Below are positions 45,620-56,535 of a stretch of DNA of 64,000 nucleotides, piece by piece. Origin of the DNA: Hysterangium stoloniferum (Eukaryota > Basidiomycota > Agaricomycetes > Hysterangiales > Hysterangiaceae); NCBI GenBank assembly GCA_015178975.1, contig WHVD01000178.1:1-64000 (forward strand), read 5' to 3'. The stretch's first letter is position 1; each line of letters opens with the position of its first letter. The notes below the pieces were generated by a model. The model had not been told where the DNA came from and ran no database searches. It saw only the letters and a list, made by a program, of their open reading frames with translations. Made by a program: the position numbers and the translations under genes.

Positions 45620-47593
45620 ATGGTTTCTCTCAACTGCCTCGTCTACGGCGACGAGCCAGCCTTCAGTCACATCTTCTCTGTCGATACCACGCCTGCGGAG
45701 AAAATCAGTGATTTGCGATATAAAATCTGGGAGAGCACCGAAAAGCATGTTTCTGCAAAGAATCTCGTTCTCTACACTCCAACAACAACCATTTCAACTG
45801 CCGATAAAGCCTCCTTCGAACGGAAAATTACTCAACTGGGCCTTGATACGCCGGAGGAAAAGGCTCTTTACACGCAGCTCAACCCGACGTTCAAGGTATC
45901 AAAATACACCGCCCTTGCTACGCCCGAAGAGGAGCTCCTCCACATACTCGTGGTTGTTCCGAGTGGTGACTGTACTCATCTATCAGTTGGAGTAGACACT
46001 GATCCGTTCCCACAGAACCGGTAGGAAAAAGGAAGCGTATGCATTCGGGTAGGTTGTACAAGATTCAGTTGGATGTTCACCCAAAATTAACGCACTTTTT
46101 AGATGATGCTAGTCGTATAATTGAGGAATGGCGGTCCAAGCGCATCAAGTTAGAATTACCAACAATAGCCGAACTGGCTAGGATCGTAGATCTGCCGCTT
46201 TCAGAGGACGAGAAAATACCGATCTCAGTCAATCGTATCCAATCCCTAGTTAACACAGAAACCGGGGTAGATTTCTGTACCCTTCAAGATGTTGAACTTC
46301 TGTTTCGTGCTGGGGATAGCGAATCGTTCCTCGATGTGCTCTTCTTCACTGCCTCTAGTGCACCTCCTATCATGGGTACTGAGGACTCATTCCATTCATT
46401 CTGGGATAAAAATGTGCGCGACGTCTTAGAGCTTATTATCCCCAATGGGAGGAGCACACGTAATAGCAGCCTGCACACTGCCACCGGATCCTTGCGTCCA
46501 GACTATGCTTTCCTGTTAAACAAGCTTTGTCCATTCCGAGGAGAGGAGAAAGCACCTGGTAGCACCGATAATCCAAAGGCAGAACTTGCAAAAAAACTTA
46601 CATGGGCTTACTCGCCAGCCCCTTATGTTCTTGGTAAGTTGAGAATGGTTGTGTATGGCTCATTCTACTGTTCTGATGGCAGAATAAGGGTATTATGCCA
46701 CGGGACCTGACTTCACACTTGCGGCAATTAGTCCCACACAAAGAAATTGTCCCGCTGTCCACGACATCGCATATGCCAATCTAAGGCTCCGAAGAGACCG
46801 AATCAAGAACATTCGCCGATTGATCAACCTTTCGGGACTCTTGCAATCTCTGGCTGACCTCGTCCAGCCTGCTGATGCTGAGTTTGAAGTATTGGAAAGG
46901 TTTTTGTTCTATTTCCTTTGAGGATCCCGAGGTCTAACACCTACATCCATTCAAGAGATAATTGTACCGTTGAGATTGCAGGTGGTCATGTTATCAAGGT
47001 CTTCACCAGCCCAGAACGAGTAACGCATCTCCGGAATATATATTCTCTCCTTGGGAGCAAGAATATTCCACATGTTGATTCGCTTGTGCATCACTTCGAT
47101 ACGACCGTTGTCCTTTCCCCGAGAGGGATTGCTGAACCGCCGAAAACTGAGAAGGAACTGCTAGCCGCCCTAATATGCGTCTTAGAAGCACTCGAGGTAA
47201 GTAGGTAATGAATGTCAGGAATAAATTACTGACTTGGGACAGGTTCTTCATAAATCGCCCCCAATTTTTCACAGAGACCTTCGTTGGCCAAATGTCATGC
47301 GACGCCTCGATGATCCACAGAGGTGGTTTATCATTGATTGGGATGATGCAGCTATCCCTCCTACAACAGCTCAATCCCACTTCAACCGGAGAACTCACCC
47401 CCCTGGTGTTTTTACTGACGGGCATGGTGCAGAAGTGGATATGTGGGGTGTCGGGGAGCTGATTCGCAAGTGTGGAACATTGGATATTTCATTGGAGCTG
47501 AAAAACTTTGGGAAGTGGTTGCAGGGTTCAATAGCACCCTCCGCACAAGAGGCATTGGGCAAAATCAAAGATTATCAATCATCACATTTCTAA
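45620..47593 (+). CDS. Crinkler (CRN) protein: ubiquitin-like header plus protein-kinase-like domain
   Basis: Six exons fit one frame: 45620-45962, 46016-46048, 46103-46633, 46689-46899, 46956-47196, 47243-47593; introns 46-56 bp; 569 aa. The N-terminus MVSLNCLVYGDEPAFSHIF, then ISDLRYKIWE and KNLVLYTP, is the CRN header (ubiquitin-like fold). The linker holds VGKRKRMHS, a short basic signal of possible nuclear-localisation type. A middle domain (SRIIEEWRSKRIKLELP...) leads to a kinase-like domain: candidate Lys K387 (GGHVIKVF), HRDLRWPNVM with D465, and IIDWDDA with D485 in place of DFG. CRN8-type Crinklers carry active RD-like kinases; activity here is untested. CRNs act in host nuclei in oomycetes, but fungal roles are less clear. 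No stop or frameshift. The gene is bracketed by transposons. Confidence 0.82.
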
Positions 47594-47637
47594 TTGTTTT
47601 ATTTTCTATGTTGTCCCCAACTAGTCAAATTGACAAT

Positions 47638-47744
47638 AGAGAGTATTTGCAACTAATATATATTAGCAAACTGAATGGTGTTCCTGATATGAATATCAGG
47701 AACCAATTCAGTTTGCTAATATTTTACTAGTTGCAAATACTCTC
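47638..47744. repeat. Inverted repeat (hairpin) after the Crinkler gene
   Basis: Arms of about 50 bp (AGAGAGTATTTGCAACTA...AAACTGAAT.GGT.TTCCTGATA and inverse) surround a 4-bp centre. It begins 45 bp after the stop codon. It may be a small MITE or part of the 3' UTR; no duplication is clear. Confidence 0.75.
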
Positions 47745-47788
47745 TAATATCCTATAATACAGGATACTACAGTCGACTCCCTCATAAC

Positions 47789-48328
47789 TGTTAAGTGCTG
47801 TGTTGGGAACTTATTCCAGAACTATTGGAAAGTCACTGGGAAGTTGGAAACCTATCATTAGGGTCAGGACATTGGCTTCAGCTTATGTGCTGTGCCTCTA
47901 TGCAAATGCTCAAAGTCCTTAATTTTGGAAGTAAGGCTTATGATGGAAGATATGGATATTCAGAGTTCCGAAGAGTTCTGAATATCGAGCGTACAGAAAG
48001 ATGGGAGGAGGAATAAGAAACTAAGTCAATATCAGATCTAAGGTAAAATACAAATTTGCAGAAACTAATATAAGTCTACTCGTTATTGTACTACAAACTA
48101 AGACTATAATAAGACGGAAACGGAAGTGTTCTTAAAACAGAAATACAATAAGACATATTAGGGAGACAATATTCTGAAACGGGAATATAACAAACAAACG
48201 AGTGAATACTTGTCAACAGACAAATTACCAAATGCGGAACAAGGGAAGAATGCAGATGATACAGTAACTATGATGTTCCGTGGTCGGAGATTGGAAGTCA
48301 GATATTGAAACAGGAACGGGTCATAACA
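47789..48328 (-). repeat. 3' LTR of Gypsy-D
   Basis: 540 bp. Contains the shared motif on the minus strand (47867-47893, GGCTTCAGCTTATGTGC as read on plus). A polypurine tract (rc of GTACCCCCCTGTTAGG) follows at 48329-48344. Confidence 0.9.
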
Positions 48329-48512
48329 GTACCCCCCTGTTAGGCCAAAATCCCATAGAGGCGATTAGGTACTGAGTGATTGAAGTGACGGCTGATTATT
48401 ATGTGTCATGAAATTTACGCAATTCTGGAGGTGAGAGTTTCGGCTGATATTCTGAGTATAAAAACCTCCAAATATTCGAATTAACATTTTTGTTTCTTTA
48501 TCCACAACTTGT
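48329..48512. other. Spacer between 3' LTR and antisense ORF
   Basis: Holds the polypurine tract and the presumed upstream region of the antisense ORF. GAGTATAAAAAC at about 48454-48465 could be a TATA box for plus-strand transcription, ~50 bp upstream of the first ATG. Confidence 0.45.
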
Positions 48513-49650
48513 ATGTCAATTTGTTGGCCTCTATTCATCACTACCCTGGAAGATTCAGATACCGAAATTGCCGTGCTCCAGAAAATGTCGAAGGTCGCAG
48601 AACTTCAACAAAAACGACAAAGGATGGAGGAGTTGAAGCGACGACAGGAGGAGGAAGAAAAGGTGTTGATGCAGGAGTTGAAAGATGGGGAAGAGGTGGA
48701 AAAATGGGAATTAGAGCAGGCGAAGGCGGAAAAAGAAGTGTGGATCTGGAAAGCGGCAGAGGCTCAAAAAAAAAGGGAAGAGGCGGAAAAGTTACAGCGG
48801 GAGTCAGAGGTGGTGAAGAAATGTGAGGAAATAAGGGAAGGAAAGGTAAGTGATATCCATAATTTCCATGGTTCCAACCGATAACTATTGGGTACAGCAA
48901 AAAGCCGTGGAGGTTGAGGTAGAGGGAGAGGCTGGACCTTCGAGTCCTAAAGTAAGTACATCTACAAAAAGACCAGTGTTTGATTAACTTCCAAAACGGA
49001 AGCTAAAGGTCAAGGCTCCAGAACGGATGGAAGTGGTCCATGAAAATCCGTGTTATCAGTGTTCTATATGGAGTATGATGTGTTGGAAACAGAAGGTAAA
49101 ATGGGGTGGAACTTGCTATCCCTGCGCGGTCCTTAAACTTCCATGCACTCTCGCCGTGAAAAGGGTTCCAAAAGGTGAGAAGCCTCAGAGAACTGATGAC
49201 GTGGAAAATTCAGGAGTGGCCAAAGCTATGGGAACTGAGGTGCCAAAAACGGATAGTACGGGCATTGAGCTTCTCAAGGACACTGTTGACGTGTTGGTCT
49301 TTATCGGGACGGAAGTTATGAAAATGCGGGAAACACTAGATCGCCATAATGAAATCCAGGAAAAGGGTTTCCGTTCGTTGATCTGAAACTTCCGGAGGCA
49401 AAACAAATTCCTGGAGAAGGTAATGGTTAGCATCGGTGTTATCGCAGTTTCCGAGAGATTTTCCGATAAGGCACGGGAACAGCCTAATGATCCGTTGGCG
49501 GAATGTGTCGAAAAAAGGTGGGAGTCAGGAAATGGGGTGGAAGTATCAAAGAGTGAGGATGAAGAGGTGCAGGATATGGTGGAAAGTGTGGAGGTTGCAG
49601 ATAATATGGGAGTGGAAGGAGGATTTGGTGTGCCAGAGACCCTAAAATAG
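48513..49650 (+). pseudogene. Antisense ORF of Gypsy-D: coiled coil plus Cys cluster
   Basis: Plus-strand reading frame opposite to gag-pol. First exon 48513-48845 (ATG at 48513 or 48585) codes for a strongly charged Glu/Lys/Arg coiled coil. Intron 48846-48897 (GTAAGT...ACAG) leads in phase to a second exon to 49650. That exon has a cysteine cluster, CYQC-x6-C-x8(GGT)-C-YPC-x5-C, resembling a fungal zinc binuclear or zinc-knuckle layout, then helical and acidic segments (LLKDTVDVLVFIGTEVMKM, SEDEEVQDMVESVEV). Two in-frame stops, TAA after KRPVFD (~48984) and TGA after FRSLI (49384-49386), fit single transitions; otherwise the frame is open for about 360 codons. A TATA-like GAGTATAAAAAC precedes it. 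Function unknown; a regulatory or DNA-binding role is inference. Confidence 0.65.
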
Positions 49651-49743
49651 TTACAAATAAATTTGACTTGTATGATTTCAAAACGAGTGTGATAACGGAA
49701 GTAACGGAAGTGTCAGAAAACTGAACAGAAAGAAAACAGAAAA

Positions 49744-50642
49744 TTAGAGTGATGATAAAGGTCCGGGTTTGCTTGGATAGGCCGTGTGGAAATCAGTCAC
49801 AATTTCCATAGTGTGTCCAAGTTCCGTGGCCAATATCCATGAAGTTTCCTCATCGGTACCTTCATAACCTGCCCATTTGACTAAATAAGGCAATTTACAA
49901 GTACGTCGGCGATTGTCGATTTTAGAATCCAAGATTTCAGAAACTTCAAATTCGGGTTCTCCATCAATAATGACTGGAGGGGACGGGATGGAGGTTGAAT
50001 ACGTTCTGGGATTTTGTTAGGAACACAGGGTTCTAACATGGAAACGTGGAAAACGGGATGAACTGCTCGCATACTATCGGGAAGTCAGAGAGTCCATGAA
50101 AGTGAACCGGCTTGTGCTATAATTTCAAAAGGGCCTATGAATTTCTCAGTGAGTTTTTTAGAAGGTCGGGTAGTATGGAAGAATTGAGCTTTTACAAAAA
50201 CCTGATCACTGATTTTAAAATTAGGAGGCGGGATCCTGTTTTTGTCTGCGGAACATTGATAATATTCCTGTGCGGAAAAAATAGCTTTCCAAAGTTCTTG
50301 ATGTAATTCGTTGAGGTCGGTAATAAATTCTTGAGCACGGACAGAAGCCAAATCTCGTTCGGAATGTACGGTGAGATTCGGATTATAGCCTTTGTTGGCG
50401 AAAAAAGGAGATATGCCGGTAGTTGCATTCAGAGAGTTATTGTAGGCGAATTCCACGATCGGAAGAAGGGATTTCCAGTTGTCCTGTTGATAATTGCAAT
50501 AGATGTGGAGGTATTGTTCCAATGTTTGATTTACGTGTTCCATTTGTCCATCACCTTCCGGGTGATATCCCGAGGTGAAGTGTAGTTTCATGTCGAGGGC
50601 TTTTCCGAGGGCCTGGAAGAAATGGGAGACGAACTTGGAGCC
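49744..50642 (-). pseudogene. Gypsy-D integrase C-terminus and chromodomain
   Basis: 50591-50085 carries the end of the core (HPEGDGQMEHVNQTLEQ with catalytic Glu) and FIGPFEIIAQAG. 50072-49881 has VHPVFHVSMLEP. 49932-49744 is a chromodomain (LPYLVKWAGYEGTDEETSW). Each part lies in a different frame or is separated by a stop (for example TGA after VTSD near 50643). Confidence 0.85.
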
Positions 50643-52055
50643 TCAATCGGAGGTTACGTGAGACGGAACTCCATGTTTGGAAAATACGTGAATAATGAAA
50701 AGTTCTGCTAATTGTAAGGACGTGATTGTATCATGAGTGGGTATGAAAATGCCTTGTTTCGAGAATTGATCCACAACAACTAGAATGGATGTAAAGCCTT
50801 CAGAAGTCGGGAGTTGTTCGATGAAATCCATGGAAATTGAGTTCCAGGGTTTTTCTGGTATCGGGAGTTGCTTGAGAAGGCCGTACGGCTTATGCCTCTG
50901 GGTTTTGGAGCGTAAGCAGGTGGTGCATGACTTACAGAACTGGGTTACGAAATCTCGGAGGTTGGGCCAAGTATAATCTCTACGGATTAAACCAAGAGTA
51001 TTGTTAATGCCGTAATGTCCGGAGATTGGATGATCGTGTTTATACTGAAGTACGTGGAGTCGGAGATTGTTGGAATCTGGAACATAGATACGTCCATCGA
51101 GACGGATAAAACCTTGAGAGTCTTGTGACCATCGGGGTTGGTCCAGATTGTCGGGAACTTCTAGGTGTGGCTTGAGAGCCGGATCGGAAGTGAGTGCGGA
51201 AAGGATATCTTGATGTAATTGCTCAATGTCCATAATCGTGACGCTACGCATAATTGGATAGTAGAGGGAAGTTGCTCGAATAGATGCAGAAAGTTGTTGC
51301 ATTGTAAAAACCGGTTTCAAGTTATGCAGATTAACAACGGCATAGTTACTTTCCCCCTTGTTAGGATAGACATCCCATCGTCGAGTCATGGCATCTGGTT
51401 TTCCACCAAGACGTCCAGGTCGGAAACGGATAATCATGTTGAAAGCGGAAAGGAATTCAGACCAGCGGGCCTGCCGGTGAGTTAAAAGTTTAGTGGTAGA
51501 AAAATATTTGAGATTTTTGTGATCGGTAACAACATCAATGGGAGTTGCGGAACCTTCGAGATAATGGCGCCAATGTTTGAAAGCTTCGAAAATTGCCAAA
51601 AGTTCCTTATCGTGAATGTCGTAGTTGAGTTCGGACACTGAAAGTGTTCGAGAAAGAAATGCAACTGGATGAATTTCGCCATCAGAATCTTGAATGGAAA
51701 GAATCGTGGCAATTGCATAATCGGAAGCATTGGTTTCCACAATAATTGGAACATCAGGTTTCCAATGGGAAAGAATCGGGGCAGAAGTGAAAGCATTTTT
51801 TAAAGTCTGGAAGGCAGAGCAGCATTTGTCGTCAAAGACCCATGGTTGAGTTTTATGGGTAAGACAAGTGAGCGGTACTGTAATATCCGAGTAGTTCTGA
51901 ATAAAACGTTGGTAAAAGTTGGCAAAACCTAAAAATGACTGAATATCCTTGACTTTCCGTGGTTCGGGCCAATCACGGACAACTTGAACCTTGGTTTCAT
52001 CCATACGGAGACCATCAGGTCCGATAATGAAACCTAAGTATTCAATAGAATCCAT
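50643..52055 (-). pseudogene. Gypsy-D RT end, RNase H and integrase core
   Basis: The 470-aa frame begins at MDSIEYLGFIIGPDG (RT thumb). RNase H motifs: VETNASDYAIATIL (first Asp replaced by Asn), AFLSRTLSVSELNYDIHDKELLA (Glu) and VVTDHKNLKYF (Asp). Integrase: HDHPISGHYG, CKSCTTCLRSK, SMDFIEQLP and HVTSD with the second Asp just before the stop. Confidence 0.88.
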
Positions 52056-52144
52056 GTCAAAGTAGCATTTTTTACCATTGGCGAAAAGACCATTTTTACA
52101 GAGTCTTCAGAAAACTTCATGGACCTGTTCATCGTGAAGAGCGG

Positions 52145-53079
52145 TATGAAGGGTATGCATATATCATGATTGGACTGTGGAATAATACATATATTATAGT
52201 ATTTTATTATTTAGTTCTTACTCTTTTTCCCTAACTCTCTATATCTTTCGAGCATACCCGTATTTCTTAGTTCGAAGTCTTGTGTATATCTATGGGCGCT
52301 CTCGGTGCTAAATGAGAGACATCTTTTTTACCCAGCAGACACCACCTTGTAAACGACCCAGACGTCGAATAGCGAGAGGTGTCAAGGGTAACATCTCAGC
52401 TACCTATAAGGGTAGTGTTCTCTAGTCTCAGCGGAAGTTCTGACCGTTCTATATACGAAGAAATGAGTAGAAAGGAAGGATATTGACCTATTCGGTGCAA
52501 TATAAGATAAAGTGAGAGAAAGAGCACGAGATGACGAAGGAGTCAACGAGTGCGATGGTTCGAGTGGAGGCCTCGACTATTACAGTTCAAGGCCAGAAGT
52601 GTTCAGTAGTTCAGATAATGCTACCTAAGTGGTAGCTGACACGTTACCCTGATCACCGCTTGTAGTAGACCTGTGGGTGCACTCAGCACCAATTAGAACT
52701 CAGACACACTTTAACCCAAGAACCACCACTCGTAAGGACTCGAACCGCGAAGGTCGAGTTCCACTCTAAGGTCTTTGCGCTCGTCGACGCTACAGTCGAC
52801 TCGTGCTATTATCTCTTTACTTCAGATATTCGGCTTCTCGTTGATTATCTATTTACATTTAGCTACGAGTTACACCGTAAAGGTCAACTCTTCGTTCTCT
52901 CATTTTAGCCATCAAGAGCAACTGTACAGTTGCTCTTGTGACGTGTAGTGTGTCTCCTTGCTAGTACGGTCAGTCTAGCAATCTACAGTATTGTACTGAA
53001 CGGTCAATACTTTCTAAGAGTAGTTGAATAAACACTATTCTTCGTATATTAAGCGGTAAGAATCTAACGACTCTTCACA
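52145..53079 (+). mobile_element. Solo LTR (family I, related to A) inside Gypsy-D RT
   Basis: 935 bp ending GACTCTTCACA, flanked by AGCGG (52140-52144, 53080-53084). It starts TATGAAGGG where TGTG would be expected. The last ~100 bp resemble the end of LTR-A. It interrupts RT a few codons after the YLDD motif. Confidence 0.85.
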
Positions 53080-53084
53080 AGCGG

Positions 53085-53435
53085 GATCCTCAGAAAATAC
53101 CAAAATGTCGTCCAAATAGACTATAACACATACATCAAGCATGTCGGAAAATATATCATTAACAAAACATTGAAAAGCAGAAGGGGCATTGGTGAGGCCG
53201 AACGGCATAACCAACCATTCAAAGGATCCATAGCGAGTTCGAAAAGCAGTTTTCCATTCATCGCCCTCGGCAATTCAGACCAAATGATAGGCGTGTTTGA
53301 GGTCTATTTTGGTGTAAATCCGAGCTTTCTGTGGGGCATCAAGTAAATCAGTAATGAGTGGAAGTGGATACTTATCTTTCTGTGTGATGGAATTTAATCC
53401 TCTGAAATCGACACAGAGTCGAAGGGAACCATCCT
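53085..53435 (-). pseudogene. Gypsy-D reverse transcriptase core
   Basis: Between the two solo LTRs the minus strand encodes [11 protein letters not shown], a stop, [16 protein letters not shown] and [14 protein letters not shown] (YLDD active site), continuing across the LTR into HDEQVHEVF. The upstream RT part lies beyond 54100. Confidence 0.85.
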
Positions 53436-54095
53436 TGTGAAGGATAGGTCATATAGGAGGTGCAACTAAGGGCTCTAAGCCTAGACCTTAAGCCTTTTAT
53501 AATACAATTATTTCATTTTGTTTTATATTTTTTATTCTCTCTTTATCACTCATAAATACACTTTATTAGTTCGAGAGTCCATGTATGCTTGTGGGCGCTC
53601 TCGCCCACAAGAAGTATGTGTATGTCACAGTAGTAGTCACACAACTAAAACTTAGACACTTTTCAACCCCGACAACCATCACCTGCAGACGCAAGTTCTG
53701 GTTCGGGGTCTTGTCTAAAACAAACTTCTACTTACCTCTCTTCATTGAGTTATAGTAATTACACTTCACACTGAAACAGTCGAAGTCCGTTATTACTATT
53801 TGACTCAACTTCAAGCTTTTGACTAGCGCGGTAAGAATATCCATCGTAACTAACTTTCTTAGGATATTCTCTCTCTTTCGTGCACTACATACTTTCTCTT
53901 GTCTATTCGGCCTTCAGCCCAACTAGCTAAACAGTTGAATCATACCGTAAGGTCAATCCATCCTTGTAATTATCTGCCGATCGTACCTTAAAGGTCGATC
54001 GCAATCTACATCTTAACTACTAGTCGATTGTATTTCGTACTATCGTTAGTTGATAACAATCGTACATTGAGTGGTAAACTACTCGACCCTTTACA
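53436..54095 (+). mobile_element. Solo LTR of Gypsy-G inside Gypsy-D
   Basis: 660 bp, TGTGAAGGATAG to CCCTTTACA, flanked by ATCCT (53431-53435, 54096-54100). Same LTR as 24707-25366 and 40386-41045, opposite orientation. It shows Gypsy-G was active after Gypsy-D inserted. Confidence 0.95.
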
Positions 54096-54899
54096 ATCCT
54101 TTTTTCGGACGAAAAGGACGGGTGCTCCATACGGAGACTTTGAGGGACGGATAAAACCTATCAATAGATGTTCATCCAGGAACTCCTGAATAGATGAAAG
54201 TTCTGATTGGGATAATGGGTAAATAGGTCCTAATGGAGGGTTTGAACCGGGCTCAATATCGATTTTTAAGTCGTAGAGCCTATGTGGTGCAAGCCTATCA
54301 GCTTTTTGCTTACTGAAAATGTCCGTGAAATCATGGTATTTTTCGGGAACTCCTTCCAGGTCGGCTTTTAGCTCGGATAATTCTGGAGTCGCAAAACGTC
54401 CAGATGCTTCGTCAACTTTTAAGCTGATCGAAAAACACTGCGAACCATCCAGTTTACTCGCCCTAACAAATGCCGAAGCGTTGATGAGAGAGATTTTTGG
54501 AGGCACGGAGGTTTCGGTAGAAGCCAGAGGTGCCATAGATGCCAAAAAGGCGTTGGCTGGAAGAGACACTGCAGGAGGAACCGAAGTGTCAGGAATCCGG
54601 AAATTAATACTGCCCAATACCCAGTCAATCAATGGATTATATCGGGTGAGCCAGTTGTATCCAAGAACTACCGAACAGCTAGAGTCCAACTGTGTTACGA
54701 AAAAAGTAACCATCTGGGATGTTCCACAAGGAAACCGGATAGACATGTCGCAGGCTTGTGTAATCGCCGTATTGCTAGTGCCGTCAAACAGACGCAAGGA
54801 AATTGCGGGAACAGAATGGAGTTTCAGATTATGTTGCGTGGCAAAGGTGGTATCTACAAAACAGTGTGTGGAGCTGGAATCTATCAGAGCTCGGAACAC
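54096..54899 (-). pseudogene. Gypsy-D protease and RT N-terminus
   Basis: Frame starting MFRALIDSSSTHCFVD: a retropepsin-like fold with DSS at the active site, then VVLGYNWLTRYNPLIDW (the GYN motif typical of this lineage), a linker, and RT entry YHDFTDIFSKQKADRLAPHR and GPIYPLSQSELSSIQEFLDEHL up to SPYGAPVLFVRKKD. Confidence 0.88.
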
Positions 54900-55039
54900 T
54901 AAATTTCCAAGAAAGTCAGAAACAAGTTTTACAAATAATGAATCGGGATTAGAGAGAGCGGACGCGTTGAGACGGATAACCTTGGAAACATGGAGAGAGT
55001 CAATGCAACCCTCTGTCCGTGCAGATTCTGGAGGGTTGC

Positions 55040-56266
55040 TTACTCTTTTTTCGGCTCCGTGGTGGGTTTTTCCTTAGACGTAGTAGTCGTAGTGGATGTT
55101 CCTGCGCAGGCCTTGGAAGAGTTGGATTTAACAGTACAGTCGGAAACCTTGTGTCCACCTTTTCCACAGAAAAGGCAGAGGTCGTTGTCCATACATCGTT
55201 GTTTCTCCTTTGGGGTGAGTTTACCATTGGTACCCAACAAATGGGAAATGTCGGGTTTGTCAGAAGTTGACTGTTTTTCCTTGTTGGATTTCTTGTCTTT
55301 TTTCCGGTCAGAGCTTGATTTGTCAGTATTCGTGCCAGAGTTGCCAGTGTTATTGCCTGAGTTGTTGCCGGAAGACTTGCTCGTCGACACCTTGTTATTC
55401 TGAGAATGTTCCGTCGGGTTTTCTCGAGAGACCTCGGCTTTTTGTTCCCAATAACGGGCATCAGATGTTTGAGCTTTAATCTGCATGAGTTGGAGAGTTT
55501 TCGGCTTTCCATCTTTGCAGATCTCGTCTTTAAGGCGTGATGGAAGTCCCATATAGAAATGGTGTCTGAGGGCGGAATCGTCCCATCCACATCGTGCGGC
55601 GAGGGTATTGAACTTGACGAGATAATCGGAAACTTGTTGGTTGTCCTTCATCTTGAGCATCATTAATTCATTTTCCGCTTTGCCGGATTGATCATAAGGT
55701 CTGAAATTAGTTTCCAGTTCTTCCACAAAAGCATCCCAATCATCGAGCCATACGGGTGTCTCGTCAGATATTCCAGATAGTCCGGGTTCGAACCAATCTT
55801 GAGCGGTATCCTGGAGATAAGAGAGTGCGAAATTGACTTTTCGACTGTTGGATTTAAATGCAGAGGGTCGATCACGGAAACTGAAATGGCATTGGAGAAG
55901 GAAATTCTTCAATTTTTTCGGATCCTTGCCGGTAAATGGTTCAGGTTCTTTGACTCCGGTGCAGGATGATTCTTTACTATCCTCAGTGGATTTCAGATAG
56001 TCAGCGAATTTTGAAATGGAGTTAAAAAGCAACATTCCAGTTTGATCATCGGAAGGTTTTGTCAATGTATCCGGTTGATCTTCTGCTTCGTTGTCGGAAG
56101 TGTGGGGAATATTGGTGTCCTTCGTTACCTCGGTAACCTCCTCGGTAACTTCTTTGATGGAAGCTGATGTTGTCAGCTGAAATGGGGTTTCAGGTTGAGT
56201 GGTGTAAAGTTGCAACGGGGATTGAAGTTGGGATGGTCCTTCGGCAGCTTTGCGTTTGGGACCCAT
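55040..56266 (-). pseudogene. Gypsy-D Gag
   Basis: 408 aa from MGPKRKAAEG. Acidic N-terminal third; capsid-like core at ~115-265 (EPFTGKDPKKLKNFLLQC, VNFALSYLQDTAQDWFEPGL, FVEELETNFRPYD, VSDYLVKFNTLAARCGWDDSALR, FYMGLPSRLKDEI); Ser/Asn/Lys-rich linker; one CCHC zinc knuckle (CLFCGKGGHKVSDC, ~372-385). The open frame ends at 55040; protease begins after a gap, so gag and pol may be linked by frameshift or the join is damaged. Gag itself looks intact. Confidence 0.9.
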
Positions 56267-56535
56267 GATGAGCGAGTCGCAGAGTTCAGATCTGATATAC
56301 TGTTAAGTGCCGTGTCGGGAACTTATTCCGGAACTATCGGAAAGTCACCGGGAAGTCGGAAACCTATCGTTAGGGTCAGGACGTTGGCTTCAGCTTATGT
56401 GCTGTGCCTCTATGCAAACACTCAAAGTCCTTAATTTCGGAAGTAAGGCTTATGATGGAAGATACGGATATTCAGAGTTCCGAAGAGTTCTGAATATCGA
56501 GCGTACAGAAAGACGGGAGGAGGAATAAGAAACTA

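Noticed and set aside
48541..48900. 119-aa Pro/Phe-rich minus ORF
   Set aside because: It is the complement of the purine-rich coiled-coil exon on the plus strand.
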